This document shows positions 17,910 through 27,543 of a stretch of DNA of 64,000 nucleotides, piece after piece. Made by a program: the position numbers and the translations under genes. The DNA lies in contig CAJXOS010000005.1 in the NCBI GenBank assembly GCA_913057725.1, positions 29,403 to 93,402 on the forward strand, given 5' to 3'. This DNA is from an uncultured Lewinella sp. (GTDB lineage Bacteria > Bacteroidota > Bacteroidia > Chitinophagales > Saprospiraceae). The notes beneath the pieces were generated by a model. It searched no databases. It worked only from the letters and a program-made list of their open reading frames with translations, and was not told where the DNA came from. Position 1 is the first letter of the stretch. Each line of letters opens with the position of its first letter.

Positions 17910-17962
17910 ATTATCGGGATTTCTTTGAAGGACAAAAGTCTAGCTAAGATAACTAGCTGAGA

Positions 17963-18349
17963 CTAAACAAGATCATCTTTGCGATAAGATGGTTCGGCTG
18001 CACGCTCTTTTTTGACCTCCTTCAACTCTAGATGATCATCTAGGTTTAGACGTTCAGGAGTGGATTCAGGTTGCATTTTATTCATTTCTTTCTCTATCTC
18101 ACGTGCTTCCCAGTCGCTGCTTCCTGCCCCGCTACCGGGTAAACCGAAAACGGATAGGTACTGGATACCTACACCAATACCCCACCCAAGCATGGGCCAA
18201 TACCACCACCAGTGTCCAGGACTGGTCATCATATTTAATACAAAGAAGAATGCGCCCATCACCAGATAGGTGGAGAAATGCGAATAGAATGCTTTCTTTT
18301 TCTTCACCAAGCGACGGGCCTGTCTATAACGTTGTTCTTCGGTCATCAT
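17963..18349 (-). CDS. 2TM-domain protein 2
   Basis: 128 residues, start at one of two consecutive ATGs (18349/18346). Same layout as its neighbour: RQARRLVKKKKAFYSHFSTY, then two membrane segments and YLSVFGLPGSGAGSSDWEAREIEKEM. The middle tail segment NLDDHLELKEVKKE is nearly the same as in protein 1 and the end is KDDLV. It starts 3 bp after the stop of protein 3, so translation is probably coupled. Confidence 0.85.
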   Translation of the reverse strand: MMTEEQRYRQARRLVKKKKAFYSHFSTYLVMGAFFFVLNMMTSPGHWWWYWPMLGWGIGVGIQYLSVFGLPGSGAGSSDWEAREIEKEMNKMQPESTPERLNLDDHLELKEVKKERAAEPSYRKDDLV

Positions 18350-18352
18350 GAT

Positions 18353-18649
18353 TTATACCAAATCTTTGTCTTTCCACTGTGGGCGCTTCGGACGGCCATA
18401 CTGCTTACTGCTCAAGTCGTCCTCATCACGGTTGTCGTGGTTATTTTCTTCTTTACCGAAAATGGAATATCCACGAATGGCCAGGAATGCTCCCCAGATA
18501 ACGCTGAGCTTCCACATACCTGCGCCGCCCATGCCTAGGAGCATCAGTATAAAGATAACGAAATTAAATCCAAGATAAGTCCGTAAACTCTTGCGGAATC
18601 TACCTTCTCTACTTTCGTCGTGCTTGTAAGATTTATGACAGGCTTTCAT
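18353..18649 (-). CDS. 2TM-domain protein 3 (short form)
   Basis: 98 residues from the ATG at 18649 (MKACHKSYKHDES). Two membrane segments (YLGFNFVIFILMLLGMGGAGMW, VIWGAFLAIRGYSIFG) are followed by a short charged tail that keeps only the end motif KDKDLV. First gene of the three-gene unit. The N-terminus lacks the long basic helix of the other two. No terminator is seen upstream; the 132-bp gap to 18782 holds the likely promoter region. Confidence 0.78.
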   Translation of the reverse strand: MKACHKSYKHDESREGRFRKSLRTYLGFNFVIFILMLLGMGGAGMWKLSVIWGAFLAIRGYSIFGKEENNHDNRDEDDLSSKQYGRPKRPQWKDKDLV

Positions 18650-18781
18650 AACAGTCGTATTTTTTATTCTGTGATAAATATGGCCGTACCACAGCCATAC
18701 CGTCCACATTTTTCGACTGAAATGTCAAAAAGTCCTACTGAATGGAGAAAAGTGGTACTGAGAACCTGATTTTGCCCTTTC

Positions 18782-19141
18782 TTAAGCGGCCTGGGGCGAA
18801 ACGAGCTGACGCCCCAAATATCCTGTAATCGCTCCTAGAGCAGCATATATACCTCCTAATACAGCAGTGACCGCTACCAACCCCCATTGACTCAGGCCGC
18901 CAATGGCCACACCTAACCTACTGGCTAACAGGCCCTCGTTCTGCCAGTTGAGTAGGCCACTATATCCTCCCCAAACCAACACCCCAGCTAGCAAACCATA
19001 AGCAAAGGCTTGCCCTACGGATTGCACCGGCGCCAAAAGGCCAAATAACAAACCGGCAATGGCAATAGCATACCAGTCAAGGAACTGGTGTAAGATGATT
19101 CCAAGTACAATAAATAGAAGGAGGTAGCCCAGATTTCGCAT
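18782..19141 (-). CDS. Small four-pass membrane protein, unknown
   Basis: 119 residues from the ATG at 19141 (MRNLGYLLLF); an ATG at 19168 in frame is also possible. Four hydrophobic segments: LGYLLLFIVLGIILHQF, AIAIAGLLFGLLAPV, AFAYGLLAGVLVWGGYSG and GLVAVTAVLGGIYAALGAITGYL. Gly/Ala-rich helices without charged motifs. No family recognised. Divergent from the biotin carrier gene. Confidence 0.7.
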   Translation of the reverse strand: MRNLGYLLLFIVLGIILHQFLDWYAIAIAGLLFGLLAPVQSVGQAFAYGLLAGVLVWGGYSGLLNWQNEGLLASRLGVAIGGLSQWGLVAVTAVLGGIYAALGAITGYLGRQLVSPQAA

Positions 19142-19174
19142 AATTTCACAACTGAGGATGTGCTTCAAATGTAG

Positions 19175-19182
19175 TACTTTTG
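19175..19182 (+). promoter_or_regulatory. Possible -7 box of the biotin carrier gene
   Basis: TACTTTTG matches TAnnTTTG, 20 nt before the ATG at 19203. No good TTG is found at the -33 distance, so the call rests on one element. Confidence 0.35.
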
Positions 19183-19202
19183 AGCCAGATTAATGCCCTA
19201 CC

Positions 19203-19694
19203 ATGAAGCATCTTGAAAACATCAGTGCCAAGGTCAATGAGACCTTCAGTTTTGACTCCGACAGTATCGACAATCTCGACTTCACTCCCATCGATGACCG
19301 TCACTTCCACATTCTAGCCAATGGCCGGTCGTATCGAGCAGAACTCGTAGAACATAATTTTCGCCAGAAGCAGTTTACCGTTAAGATCAATGGTAGCCGC
19401 TACAACATTCAACTGGCTGATGCTTATGATCAGATGGTTGAACGCCTTGGACTGAGTGCTCAGAAGAACCACGGTGCCCAAGACATTAAAGCACCCATGC
19501 CTGGCTTGGTACTTAAGATTTCAGTAGAAAACGGAGAAACCGTCACCACTGGTCAGCCTATCCTCATCCTCGAGGCCATGAAAATGGAGAACGTCATCAA
19601 GGCTGCCTCCGACGGTAAGGTGGCTAGTATCGAAGTTGCAGCAGGTGCCGCAGTAGAAAAAGGTCAGTTGCTGGTGAAGATGGAAGAAGCCTAG
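19203..19694 (+). CDS. Biotin carboxyl carrier protein-type subunit (biotinyl domain)
   Basis: 163 residues. The C-terminal ~70 residues are a biotinyl/lipoyl domain with the biotinylation motif LEAMKMEN (Lys127), preceded by KAPMPGLVLKISVENGETV. The first 90 residues (RHFHILANGRSYRAELVEHN, KINGSRYNIQ) resemble the linker domain that joins biotin carrier parts to acyl-CoA or pyruvate carboxylases. No carboxylase subunits are near, so partner proteins (for example a propionyl- or acetyl-CoA carboxylase) must be encoded elsewhere. Confidence 0.92.
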   Translation: MKHLENISAKVNETFSFDSDSIDNLDFTPIDDRHFHILANGRSYRAELVEHNFRQKQFTVKINGSRYNIQLADAYDQMVERLGLSAQKNHGAQDIKAPMPGLVLKISVENGETVTTGQPILILEAMKMENVIKAASDGKVASIEVAAGAAVEKGQLLVKMEEA

Positions 19695-19803
19695 CCGCAT
19701 CAGCACTTCTTAGGCTAAATCTTACTTATTAGCGGTTTTCCCAGGCGAGCATCTGCGCGATCTGGATGTTCACTCAGATTGCTAACTTTACCTAAAAGCA
19801 TCT

Positions 19804-20187
19804 ATGTCTCGCCTGCCCTTTATATACGTACGCGAAACCGCCGAGAAAGGGCGAGGGGTATTTACTGCACAGGAAATCCCTGCAGGTAGTCCTATAGAAT
19901 CATGTCCAGTCATTGTTCTATCTCTAGAGGATACTAAGCAAGTTCATAAGACCAGCCTCCACGACTACTACTTCCTCTGGGGAACGGATGGCCAAAGTGC
20001 TATTGCATTGGGATTCGGTTCCATCTATAATCATGCCTCCGATGCCAATGCCGATTATGAAATGGACCTCGAAAATACTTCCATCGATATCGTGGCGCTA
20101 AGGAATATAGCTCCCGGGGAAGAGATAACGCTCAACTACATGGAAGGCGGACAACAACGAACTGAGCTTTGGTTCGAAGAACGCTAG
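19804..20187 (+). CDS. Stand-alone SET-domain protein (putative lysine methyltransferase)
   Basis: 127 residues that are nearly all SET domain: KGRGVFTAQEIPAGSPIESC at the start, IYNHASDANADYE (the NHS-like pseudoknot motif, here NHA) and LRNIAPGEEITLNY at the end. These segments form the SAM and substrate-lysine site. Pre-SET and post-SET zinc clusters are absent. Bacterial homologues are small and their substrates are mostly unknown. The 277-bp gap downstream shows a small hairpin (GTTCTA-aac-TAGAAC, 20297-20311) and nothing else I can name. Confidence 0.88.
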   Translation: MSRLPFIYVRETAEKGRGVFTAQEIPAGSPIESCPVIVLSLEDTKQVHKTSLHDYYFLWGTDGQSAIALGFGSIYNHASDANADYEMDLENTSIDIVALRNIAPGEEITLNYMEGGQQRTELWFEER

Positions 20188-20464
20188 GTTTTGACCCATT
20201 TTCAAAATAGTATTGTCGTTCGCAGCAGAATGTAATGCATTCGCCTTTGCATAGCGCTAACTCTTTTACCACCTCTGCATTTTTCGCTATTTTCCGGTTC
20301 TAAACTAGAACATCAAGAGTTGACTACTTGACGTTTGGATGGGTGGGAGTCTGATTGCCAAATTGAAACTTCGCAAAACCTGGAGATTACGAACCCCCTA
20401 TTGGACAGATGGCAGGTGGCAGCTTTTGTGAGAAAAACATCAGCTTTAAGCCAAATTCACCAAT

Positions 20465-23400
20465 ATGTTCACAATGCGAAAAAACCAGCTACTTCTTCTT
20501 TTAGCATTGATCGTTTGCCTGCCATTAAGCGCACAAAAGAAACGGCAAAATCAAGAAGCAGAAACGAAAGAAGAAACACCAGCTTATCTGAAATCCAGCA
20601 CCTACTCTGCCCTCAGTTTCCGGTCGGTAGGTCCAGCAGTGACCTCAGGGCGAATTGCCGACTTCGCGGTCCATCCTGACAACCATGATGTGTACTATGT
20701 AGCAACAGCCTCCGGCGGAGTCTGGAAAACCGTAAATCATGGTACTACCTTTAAGCCAATCTTCGACCGTCAAGGTTCCTACTCGATCGGTGTTGTCACC
20801 CTCGACCCTCAACAGCCAAGTACAGTGTGGGTCGGAACCGGAGAAAACAACAACCAACGCTCGGTTGCCTATGGCGACGGTGTGTACAAGAGCACCGATG
20901 GTGGTAAGACATGGTCTCATAAAGGGCTAAAAACTTCTGAGCATATCGGAGACATCCTGGTTGACCCTACCAATTCGGATATCATTTGGGTAGCAGCCTA
21001 TGGCCCAGTATGGAGCGATGGTGGCGAACGTGGTGTATACAAAAGTACCGACGGTGGAGATACCTGGACTTGCGTTAAAGCAGTGAGTGATTATACAGGC
21101 TGTAATGAGCTGGTCATGGACCCACGCAACCCTAATGTATTGTACGCAGCCTTTCACCAACGCCAGCGTAAGGTATTCACCTACATTGGCGGTGGCCCAG
21201 AAACTGCACTATACAAAACGACAGATGGTGGCGAAACTTGGACACAGTTAAAGGGTGGCTTGCCAGGTGGCGATATCGGCCGTATCGGTCTAGACATTTC
21301 TCCAGCAAACCCTGACGTACTTTACGCCGTAGTAGAAGCACCAGATAGCAAAGGCGGTATCTATCGCACTCAAGATGGTGGTGCGAGCTGGAGCAAGCGT
21401 AGCGGCTACTACACCAGTGGAAACTACTACCAGGAGGTATTTTGTGACCCACATGATGTAGATCGCTTCTACATTGCAAATACCTACTTCCAAATCAGCG
21501 ATGATGGTGGGAAATCTACCCGCAACTTGGGAGAACTCAACAAGCATATCGACAACCACGCTATGTGGATTGACCCAAACAATACCGACCACTTGTTGGT
21601 AGGTTGTGACGGAGGTATTTATGAAACTTGGGATCACGCTGGCACCTGGCACTTCAAGCCCAACCTGCCGGTCACCCAGTTCTACAAGGTATCTACCGAT
21701 AACGCAGAGCCATTCTACAACATTCATGGTGGAACCCAGGACAACCTGAGTTTAGGTGGCCCAAGCCGTACCACCAGCATGAATGGCATTGTTAACTCCG
21801 ATTGGTTTGTAACCTCAACGGGTGATGGTTTCGAAACGCAAGTAGACCCTACCAACCCGAATATCATTTACGCTCAGGCGCAATACGGAGCTTTGAGTCG
21901 CTATGATCGAGGTACCGGTGAGTACTACTACATCAAGCCAATGGAAGGAAAAGATGAAGCAGCACTTCGTTGGAACTGGGATGCACCACTGTTGATTTCG
22001 AGCCACGATAACAAGCGGCTTTATTTTGGTGCCAACAAACTCTTCCGCACAAATGACCAGGGCCATTCATGGGAAGCGATTAGCCCAGACCTGTCACGTC
22101 AGCTAGACCGTAACACGCTAGAGGTTATGGGCAAAGTATGGAGCGTGGATGCAGTAATGAAGAACCGCTCGACCGACATCTATGGCCAAATGACAACCAT
22201 AGCAGAAAGTAGTCTGGACGAAAACATGCTGTGGGTAGGCACTGATGATGGCCTTATTCATGTATCCACGGATGGCGGCCAAAACTGGCAGGCTATTGAC
22301 AACATCCCTGGCGTACCGGAGCTATGCTATGTGCACCAAATTATTGCTTCTCAGCATGACAAGAACACGGCCTACGCAGCCTTCAACCACCATCGTTTTG
22401 GTGACTTCAAGCCATATATCTTCAAGACAACTGATGCCGGGCAAACCTGGACCGCTATCCAGTCTGACCTACCGGAACGTGGTAGTGTATACACGATTGC
22501 GGAAGATCACGTAAAGGCTGATCTATTGTTCTGTGGAACGGAATTCGGTGCCTTCTTCAGCCCTAATGGTGGAACGAACTGGGTACAGCTCAAGGCAGGC
22601 TTACCGACTATTGCCGTGCGCGACATGGAAATTCAGAAGCGTGAAACCGACCTAGTACTAGGTACTTTCGGCCGTGGATTCTACGTACTGGACAATTATG
22701 CTCCACTAAGAGGGATCAACGAAGAGTTTCTTGCTCAGGATGCCGGTATACTACCAATTAAGGATGCCCTACTTTACGTAGAGCGGACAGACATTGGCTT
22801 GCGAGATAAGGGACACTTGGGTAGCAGCTACTTCACTACGCCAAACCCAAAGCCGGGCGCCGTATTCACTTACCACCTGAAAGAATCAATTCTCACGCTG
22901 GAACAAGAACGCCAGAAGCGCGAAAAGGAAACAGAAAATGACGCTTATCCATCCTTTGATGAGCTACGTGCCGAGGACCGTCAGGAAAAGCCTTACCTCC
23001 TGTTTACGATTCGCAACAGCAACGGAGAGGTTATTCGGCATATGAAGGCCTCTGCTACTAAAGGCATTAAGCGTGTTACCTGGGATATGCGTCATGACAC
23101 ACCTGCTCCAGTAGTAGGCCGTTATACACCAGCCCCTGATGTACTCTTTGGCTCTGCGGAGCTAGGTCATCTGGCACGCCCGGGTGAATACAGTGTAGTA
23201 CTCAGCAAGTATGTTGATGGCGAATTGACTACCCTTACCGAGCCGGTGAGTTTCGAAATTAAGCACTTGAACCAATCGTCTTTCCCTGCTACCGACTGGG
23301 CAGCTTACGACGAGTTTGTGAGCAAGGTGGCTGATCTTCGAAAAGCGTTCAGTGCGGCCAATAACATCCGTGCAGAATTGAATCGTAACATTCGTCATAT

Positions 23401-23767
23401 CCAAACTGCGATCCAGGACATGCCTGCACCGGCTCAAGGGCTCCTGGAACAGACCAGCCAGTTGCGGACACAGCTCCAGGACATCAGTCTAAAAATGAAT
23501 GGCGACCGCACACTAGCGCGTCATCAATTTGAGACGGCTCCTTCAATCGGTTCTCGGATTGGCCGTTGTGAGTACGGAATGTGGGATGTAACTTCCGAAC
23601 CTACTCAAGTATACCTGGATGCGTACCGTATCGCTGCCAAGCAATTTGGCCCAGTACTACAAGAGCTTAAGCAAGTTGCCTCGCAGATGGAGTCGCTAGA
23701 GAAACAACTAGAGCTAAATAATGCTCCATACACGCCTGGTCGTTGGCCAAATTGGACCGGCGAATAA
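20465..23767 (+). CDS. Secreted BNR/VPS10-like beta-propeller protein
   Basis: 1,100 residues with a signal peptide (cleaved near PLSAQ; a second ATG at 20474 is also plausible). The first ~720 residues contain many Asp-box/BNR repeats: STDGGKTW, STDGGDTW, TTDGGETW, TQDGGASW, STDGGQNW, TTDAGQTW. This suggests two propellers as in sortilin/VPS10 and xyloglucanase-like proteins. After ~residue 760 comes a beta domain (YLLFTIRNSNGEVIRH) and a helical C-terminus. Catalytic residues of glycosidases cannot be identified. There is no T9SS tail. Probably binds or degrades extracellular polymer or peptide; that is inference. Ends at a strong terminator. Confidence 0.88.
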   Translation: MFTMRKNQLLLLLALIVCLPLSAQKKRQNQEAETKEETPAYLKSSTYSALSFRSVGPAVTSGRIADFAVHPDNHDVYYVATASGGVWKTVNHGTTFKPIFDRQGSYSIGVVTLDPQQPSTVWVGTGENNNQRSVAYGDGVYKSTDGGKTWSHKGLKTSEHIGDILVDPTNSDIIWVAAYGPVWSDGGERGVYKSTDGGDTWTCVKAVSDYTGCNELVMDPRNPNVLYAAFHQRQRKVFTYIGGGPETALYKTTDGGETWTQLKGGLPGGDIGRIGLDISPANPDVLYAVVEAPDSKGGIYRTQDGGASWSKRSGYYTSGNYYQEVFCDPHDVDRFYIANTYFQISDDGGKSTRNLGELNKHIDNHAMWIDPNNTDHLLVGCDGGIYETWDHAGTWHFKPNLPVTQFYKVSTDNAEPFYNIHGGTQDNLSLGGPSRTTSMNGIVNSDWFVTSTGDGFETQVDPTNPNIIYAQAQYGALSRYDRGTGEYYYIKPMEGKDEAALRWNWDAPLLISSHDNKRLYFGANKLFRTNDQGHSWEAISPDLSRQLDRNTLEVMGKVWSVDAVMKNRSTDIYGQMTTIAESSLDENMLWVGTDDGLIHVSTDGGQNWQAIDNIPGVPELCYVHQIIASQHDKNTAYAAFNHHRFGDFKPYIFKTTDAGQTWTAIQSDLPERGSVYTIAEDHVKADLLFCGTEFGAFFSPNGGTNWVQLKAGLPTIAVRDMEIQKRETDLVLGTFGRGFYVLDNYAPLRGINEEFLAQDAGILPIKDALLYVERTDIGLRDKGHLGSSYFTTPNPKPGAVFTYHLKESILTLEQERQKREKETENDAYPSFDELRAEDRQEKPYLLFTIRNSNGEVIRHMKASATKGIKRVTWDMRHDTPAPVVGRYTPAPDVLFGSAELGHLARPGEYSVVLSKYVDGELTTLTEPVSFEIKHLNQSSFPATDWAAYDEFVSKVADLRKAFSAANNIRAELNRNIRHIQTAIQDMPAPAQGLLEQTSQLRTQLQDISLKMNGDRTLARHQFETAPSIGSRIGRCEYGMWDVTSEPTQVYLDAYRIAAKQFGPVLQELKQVASQMESLEKQLELNNAPYTPGRWPNWTGE

Positions 23768-23780
23768 TTGAGAAGAACAA

Positions 23781-23813
23781 AGGATTTGGATAGTTGAGCA
23801 CTATCCAAATCCT
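23781..23813 (+). terminator. Hairpin terminator
   Basis: Perfect 14-bp inverted repeat AGGATTTGGATAGT (23781-23794) / ACTATCCAAATCCT (23800-23813), 5-nt loop, followed by CATTTTAT. Separates the BNR gene from the protease gene. Confidence 0.82.
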
Positions 23814-23863
23814 CATTTTATAGGATATTGTTCACCAACTCATACACCAAATACAATTTATCA

Positions 23864-26800
23864 ATGAAATACATCTCGACCATTGCCCTCTTGTTCTGCG
23901 CGCTTATGCTTGCGGGCCAGTCGGAGCCGTTGCTGCGGTACCCGGCACTTAGCCCCGATGGCAGCCAGTTGGCTTTCTCTTACCAGGGCGATATTTGGAC
24001 GGTAGCTGCGGATGGTGGCGTAGCACGTCGTTTGACTATTCATGAAAGTTATGAACGTCTACCGAGCTGGAGCCCTGATGGCACTAAGATTGCATTCCAG
24101 GGGAACCGCTACGGCAACGATGACATCTTTGTAATGGATGCTGCCGGTGGAGTACCTCAGCGCCTAACCTACCACTCCGCTGGAGATAATGTGCCACAAT
24201 GGACACAAGATGGCAACATCATTTTCACTTCAAGTCGCCTGTTCCGCGAAGTGGAGCGTAGTGCAGAAGTATTTATGATTCCTGCTACTGGTGGTACACC
24301 AAGCCGCATTATGGACGGCTTTGGAATTCGTGCAACACCTTCTGCGGATGGGCAGTATATCGCCTATGTAGAAGGTAATTGTCGTTTTGTCCGTGAAGTA
24401 TACACTGGACCTGCTAACCGCAGTATTTCGGTGTACAACAGAAAAGATGGCACCTACGAAAGGGTAGCAAGTTCTGATGCCCAGGAAAGCAATCCGGCTT
24501 GGGACAACAAAGGCAACCTGTACTATCTAAGCGCTGAAACTGGCCGCTACAACATTTATCGCCGTACTTCGAGCGGTGAAACAACCGCAATCACAAAATT
24601 CAAAGATGAAGGTGTACGTGAGTTTACGGTAAGTGCAGATGGTAGCAAAATCGTTTTCGAGCGTGCCAATGGTTTGTTTAGCATTGCACGTGAAGGCAAC
24701 CGCCGTCCTCAACCACTGAACATTCAGGTGACCGCTGACTATCGCTTTGACCCTATTGAACAGAAAAACCTGTCAAGAGGAGTTACTGAAATGACTGCTT
24801 CACCCAACGGCGACTACCTACTATTTGGTGTACGTGGAGAACTCTTTGTAAAGGCTAATGATAAAGAGAAAAGCAGCAGTGTACAGCTTACGCGCCACGC
24901 GTACCGCGACGGAAACGGACAATGGTTGAATGATAGCACTGTTGTCTTCCTTTCAGATCGCGATGGCAACCGCGAATTGTACATGCTTCAGTCTGCCGAC
25001 CCTGATGAATCGGACATCTACCGGAGCCTAAAGCACCGGACACAGCGCCTAACACAAACCAGTGCCGAAGAGGCCAGCTTTGTGCTGTCTCCTGATCGCA
25101 GCAAAGTTGCGCTGCGTCGTGGTCGGGGCCAATTGATTGTAGCTGATATTTCTGAGAGTGGCCTTTCTAACGAAAAGGTTATGCTGGATGGATGGGCTAC
25201 CGCTAGTGGTATTTGCTGGAGCCCTGATGGTCGCTACCTGGCTTACTCACTTTCTGACTTAGACTTCAACTCAGAAATCTATATCCATCCTATTGATGGT
25301 AGTCGCGAGCCAGTTAACGTAAGTATGCACCCACGCGGTGATTATCGCCCTTATTGGAGTGCCGATGGTAGCAAGCTTGGTTTTGTTTCCATTCGTAACA
25401 ATGGCGACTCTGATCTATGGTTTGCCTGGTTGCGTGAGTCAGACTGGCAAAACACGAAGCAAGACTGGGAATGGGATGAAGACGAAACGGAAGAGGAAAC
25501 AGATTCTCTTACTCAGATCGACTTTGCAAACATCCACATGCGCCTCGAGCAAGTAACTCGCATGCCAGGAAATGAAGATGATCTAGTAATTAGCGAAGAT
25601 GGTGAGACCTTCTTCTTTACCACCAATAACGGCGGGCGCAACGGCTCACCAGGTGGATCTGCCTTGATGAGTGTGAAGTGGGATGGAACGGAGCAAAAGA
25701 CAATGGCTCCTAAGGTTCGTATCTCTCGAATGGCACTAGGCCCTGATGGCAAGAAGCTTTACGTCTTGAAATCTGGAGGTACTATTGCTACTATCAAGAC
25801 GGATGGCAAGAAACTAGAAGGACAGAGCTTCTCTGCTCGAATGGCGGTTAACCACTACGAAGAGCGCAAGCAAGTATTCAATGAAGCTTGGTCGGCACTC
25901 CGCGACGGATTCTACGACCCACAATTCCACGGACAAGATTGGGATGCCCTGCGTGCCTACTACGAGCCATTATGTATGGCAGCTTCCACGGAGCAAGACT
26001 TCCGCGACATGTTCAATACCATGCTAGGCCAGTTGAATGCCAGCCACATGGGCATGTATGGATCGAACCCGGAAGAAACGCAGCGTGATCGTACTGGCCT
26101 AATCGGTGCTGAAGTAGAACCAGTAACAGGTGGTGTACGCATCACCCGTATTGTGCCTAATTCGCCAGCAGACCGTGAGCGTAGTCAACTGGCAGTTGGC
26201 GAAACCATCACTGCAGTAAATGGTGCGGCCGTTCGTGGCAATACCAGCTACTATGATTTGCTAAATGGCACTGCTGATCAGCGGACCCTCCTTAATGTCA
26301 CTGGAACAGATGGTACCAGCCGCGAGGTGGTCATCCGCCCTACTACCAGCTTGCGTACCGAGCTGTACGAAGCTTGGGTTGCTGAGCGTAAGCGCCTGAC
26401 GGAGGAGTACTCTGGTGGTCGCCTAGGTTATATCCATATCCAAGGTATGAACTGGCCAAGTTTCGAGCGTTTCGAGCGGGAACTAACGGCTAGTGGCTTG
26501 GGTAAAGATGGCATTGTAATCGATGTACGCTACAATGGCGGTGGCTGGACTACCGACATGCTAATGACTGTACTCAATGTACGTCAGCACTCGTATACTG
26601 TTCCTCGTGGTGCGGAAGACCGCCTTGAAGGCAATCACCCAAAGTATGCGAACAATTACCCTTATGGTGAGCGTTTGCCACAAGCTGCCTTAACCAAGCC
26701 TAGCATCGCATTGTGTAATCAGACTAGCTACTCTAACGCAGAGATCTTCTCACATGCGTTTAAGACACTTGGTCATGGAACACTGGTGGGTATGCCAACC

Positions 26801-27025
26801 TTTGGTGCTGTTATTTCCACTGGTGGACAGGGACTGATCAACGGAAGCTTCGTACGTATGCCATTCCGTGCCTGGTACGTAAAAGCTACCGGCGAGAATA
26901 TGGAACTCGGACCAGCTGTACCAGACATTCAATTGGAGAACAGCCCGAACAGCAAGGCGGAAGGACGCGATGAGCAGTTGCAGAAAGCAGTAGATACCCT
27001 ACTCGAGCAGCTGGACAACAAGTAA
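23864..27025 (+). CDS. Tricorn-like S41-family peptidase with beta-propellers and PDZ domain
   Basis: 1,053 residues from the ATG at 23864 (MKYISTIALLFC), which gives a normal signal peptide. Order: WD40/TolB-like propeller repeats (SPDGSQLAFSYQGDIWTV, SWSPDGTKIAFQG) over residues ~20-560, a linker to ~650, a tricorn C1 helical region (ALRDGFYDPQFHG), a PDZ domain (GVRITRIVPNSPADRE, TAVNGAAVRG; ~750-830) and the S41 catalytic core. The nucleophile is Ser957 in SYSNAEIFSH, preceded by IDVRYNGGGW. In archaeal tricorn the residue after the Ser is Asp; here it is Asn. Degrades peptides outside the cytosol. Confidence 0.92.
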   Translation: MKYISTIALLFCALMLAGQSEPLLRYPALSPDGSQLAFSYQGDIWTVAADGGVARRLTIHESYERLPSWSPDGTKIAFQGNRYGNDDIFVMDAAGGVPQRLTYHSAGDNVPQWTQDGNIIFTSSRLFREVERSAEVFMIPATGGTPSRIMDGFGIRATPSADGQYIAYVEGNCRFVREVYTGPANRSISVYNRKDGTYERVASSDAQESNPAWDNKGNLYYLSAETGRYNIYRRTSSGETTAITKFKDEGVREFTVSADGSKIVFERANGLFSIAREGNRRPQPLNIQVTADYRFDPIEQKNLSRGVTEMTASPNGDYLLFGVRGELFVKANDKEKSSSVQLTRHAYRDGNGQWLNDSTVVFLSDRDGNRELYMLQSADPDESDIYRSLKHRTQRLTQTSAEEASFVLSPDRSKVALRRGRGQLIVADISESGLSNEKVMLDGWATASGICWSPDGRYLAYSLSDLDFNSEIYIHPIDGSREPVNVSMHPRGDYRPYWSADGSKLGFVSIRNNGDSDLWFAWLRESDWQNTKQDWEWDEDETEEETDSLTQIDFANIHMRLEQVTRMPGNEDDLVISEDGETFFFTTNNGGRNGSPGGSALMSVKWDGTEQKTMAPKVRISRMALGPDGKKLYVLKSGGTIATIKTDGKKLEGQSFSARMAVNHYEERKQVFNEAWSALRDGFYDPQFHGQDWDALRAYYEPLCMAASTEQDFRDMFNTMLGQLNASHMGMYGSNPEETQRDRTGLIGAEVEPVTGGVRITRIVPNSPADRERSQLAVGETITAVNGAAVRGNTSYYDLLNGTADQRTLLNVTGTDGTSREVVIRPTTSLRTELYEAWVAERKRLTEEYSGGRLGYIHIQGMNWPSFERFERELTASGLGKDGIVIDVRYNGGGWTTDMLMTVLNVRQHSYTVPRGAEDRLEGNHPKYANNYPYGERLPQAALTKPSIALCNQTSYSNAEIFSHAFKTLGHGTLVGMPTFGAVISTGGQGLINGSFVRMPFRAWYVKATGENMELGPAVPDIQLENSPNSKAEGRDEQLQKAVDTLLEQLDNK

Positions 27026-27060
27026 ATCCGTCCATTTTAGCGCTCAAAAGGCGCTTTCGG

Positions 27061-27099
27061 AAGCCCAGATTTCAACAGCTGTTGAAGTCTGGGCTTTTT
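27061..27099 (+). terminator. Rho-independent terminator
   Basis: AAGCCCAGATTTCAACA (27061-27077) pairs with its complement up to 27095 with one mismatch, tiny loop, then a T5 run. Downstream of the tricorn-like gene. Confidence 0.85.
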
Positions 27100-27233
27100 G
27101 ATTCCAAGCCCTTTCCCTTATTACACTTACACTCGTTGGCCCCTCTAAATGCTCGTCTTAGGCCATAAATTCGGGTGTTCACACCACTCCATAAAGGGTT
27201 TCTCATAGAATTCTCTCTTATTTCCGTTAGCTT

Positions 27234-27241
27234 TAAATTTG
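27234..27241 (+). promoter_or_regulatory. Possible -7 box of the interrupted metalloprotease gene
   Basis: TAAATTTG fits TAnnTTTG and lies 35 nt before the ATG at 27277. No clear -33 TTG at the right distance. Confidence 0.35.
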
Positions 27242-27276
27242 TATTAGAGTATCTGTATCTACTTAACACCCCTTGA

Positions 27277-27483
27277 ATGATGAAAATCCGGACATCAACC
27301 ATGATAGCCCTTGTCGTGCTATCTCTATTTTCAGCTTCCCTTTACGCGCAAGAAACCGTTCCAATAAGATGTGCCACAGATGAGCACCATGCACATAAAA
27401 TGCAAGATCCGGTGTTCGCCAATAAGTTTCGTGCTATCCAACGCCATGTCAGAGAACAGCTTCAGGATCGAACGCCCAGTTGA
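27277..27483 (+). pseudogene. N-terminal part of M43 metalloprotease gene, cut by in-frame TGA
   Basis: 68 codons giving a signal peptide (MKIRTSTMIALVVLSLFSASLYAQ region, cleaved after YAQ) and the start of a propeptide (CATDEHHAHKMQDPVFANKF), which is how secreted M43 proteases of this phylum commonly begin. The frame ends with TGA at 27481-27483. Directly beyond the stop the same frame continues without another stop (SPIIIPIAVHFSG, the usual entry to the protease domain) into the next entry. So this is the front of the same gene, not an independent peptide. Confidence 0.72.
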
Positions 27484-27543
27484 GCTTCACCGATTATCAT
27501 ACCTATAGCGGTTCACTTTAGTGGTAGTATTACCAATGCTAAT

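Noticed and set aside
20335..20679. 114-codon frame overlapping the start of the BNR gene
   Set aside because: Overlaps the signal peptide and first propeller of the BNR protein in another frame; composition is not protein-like.
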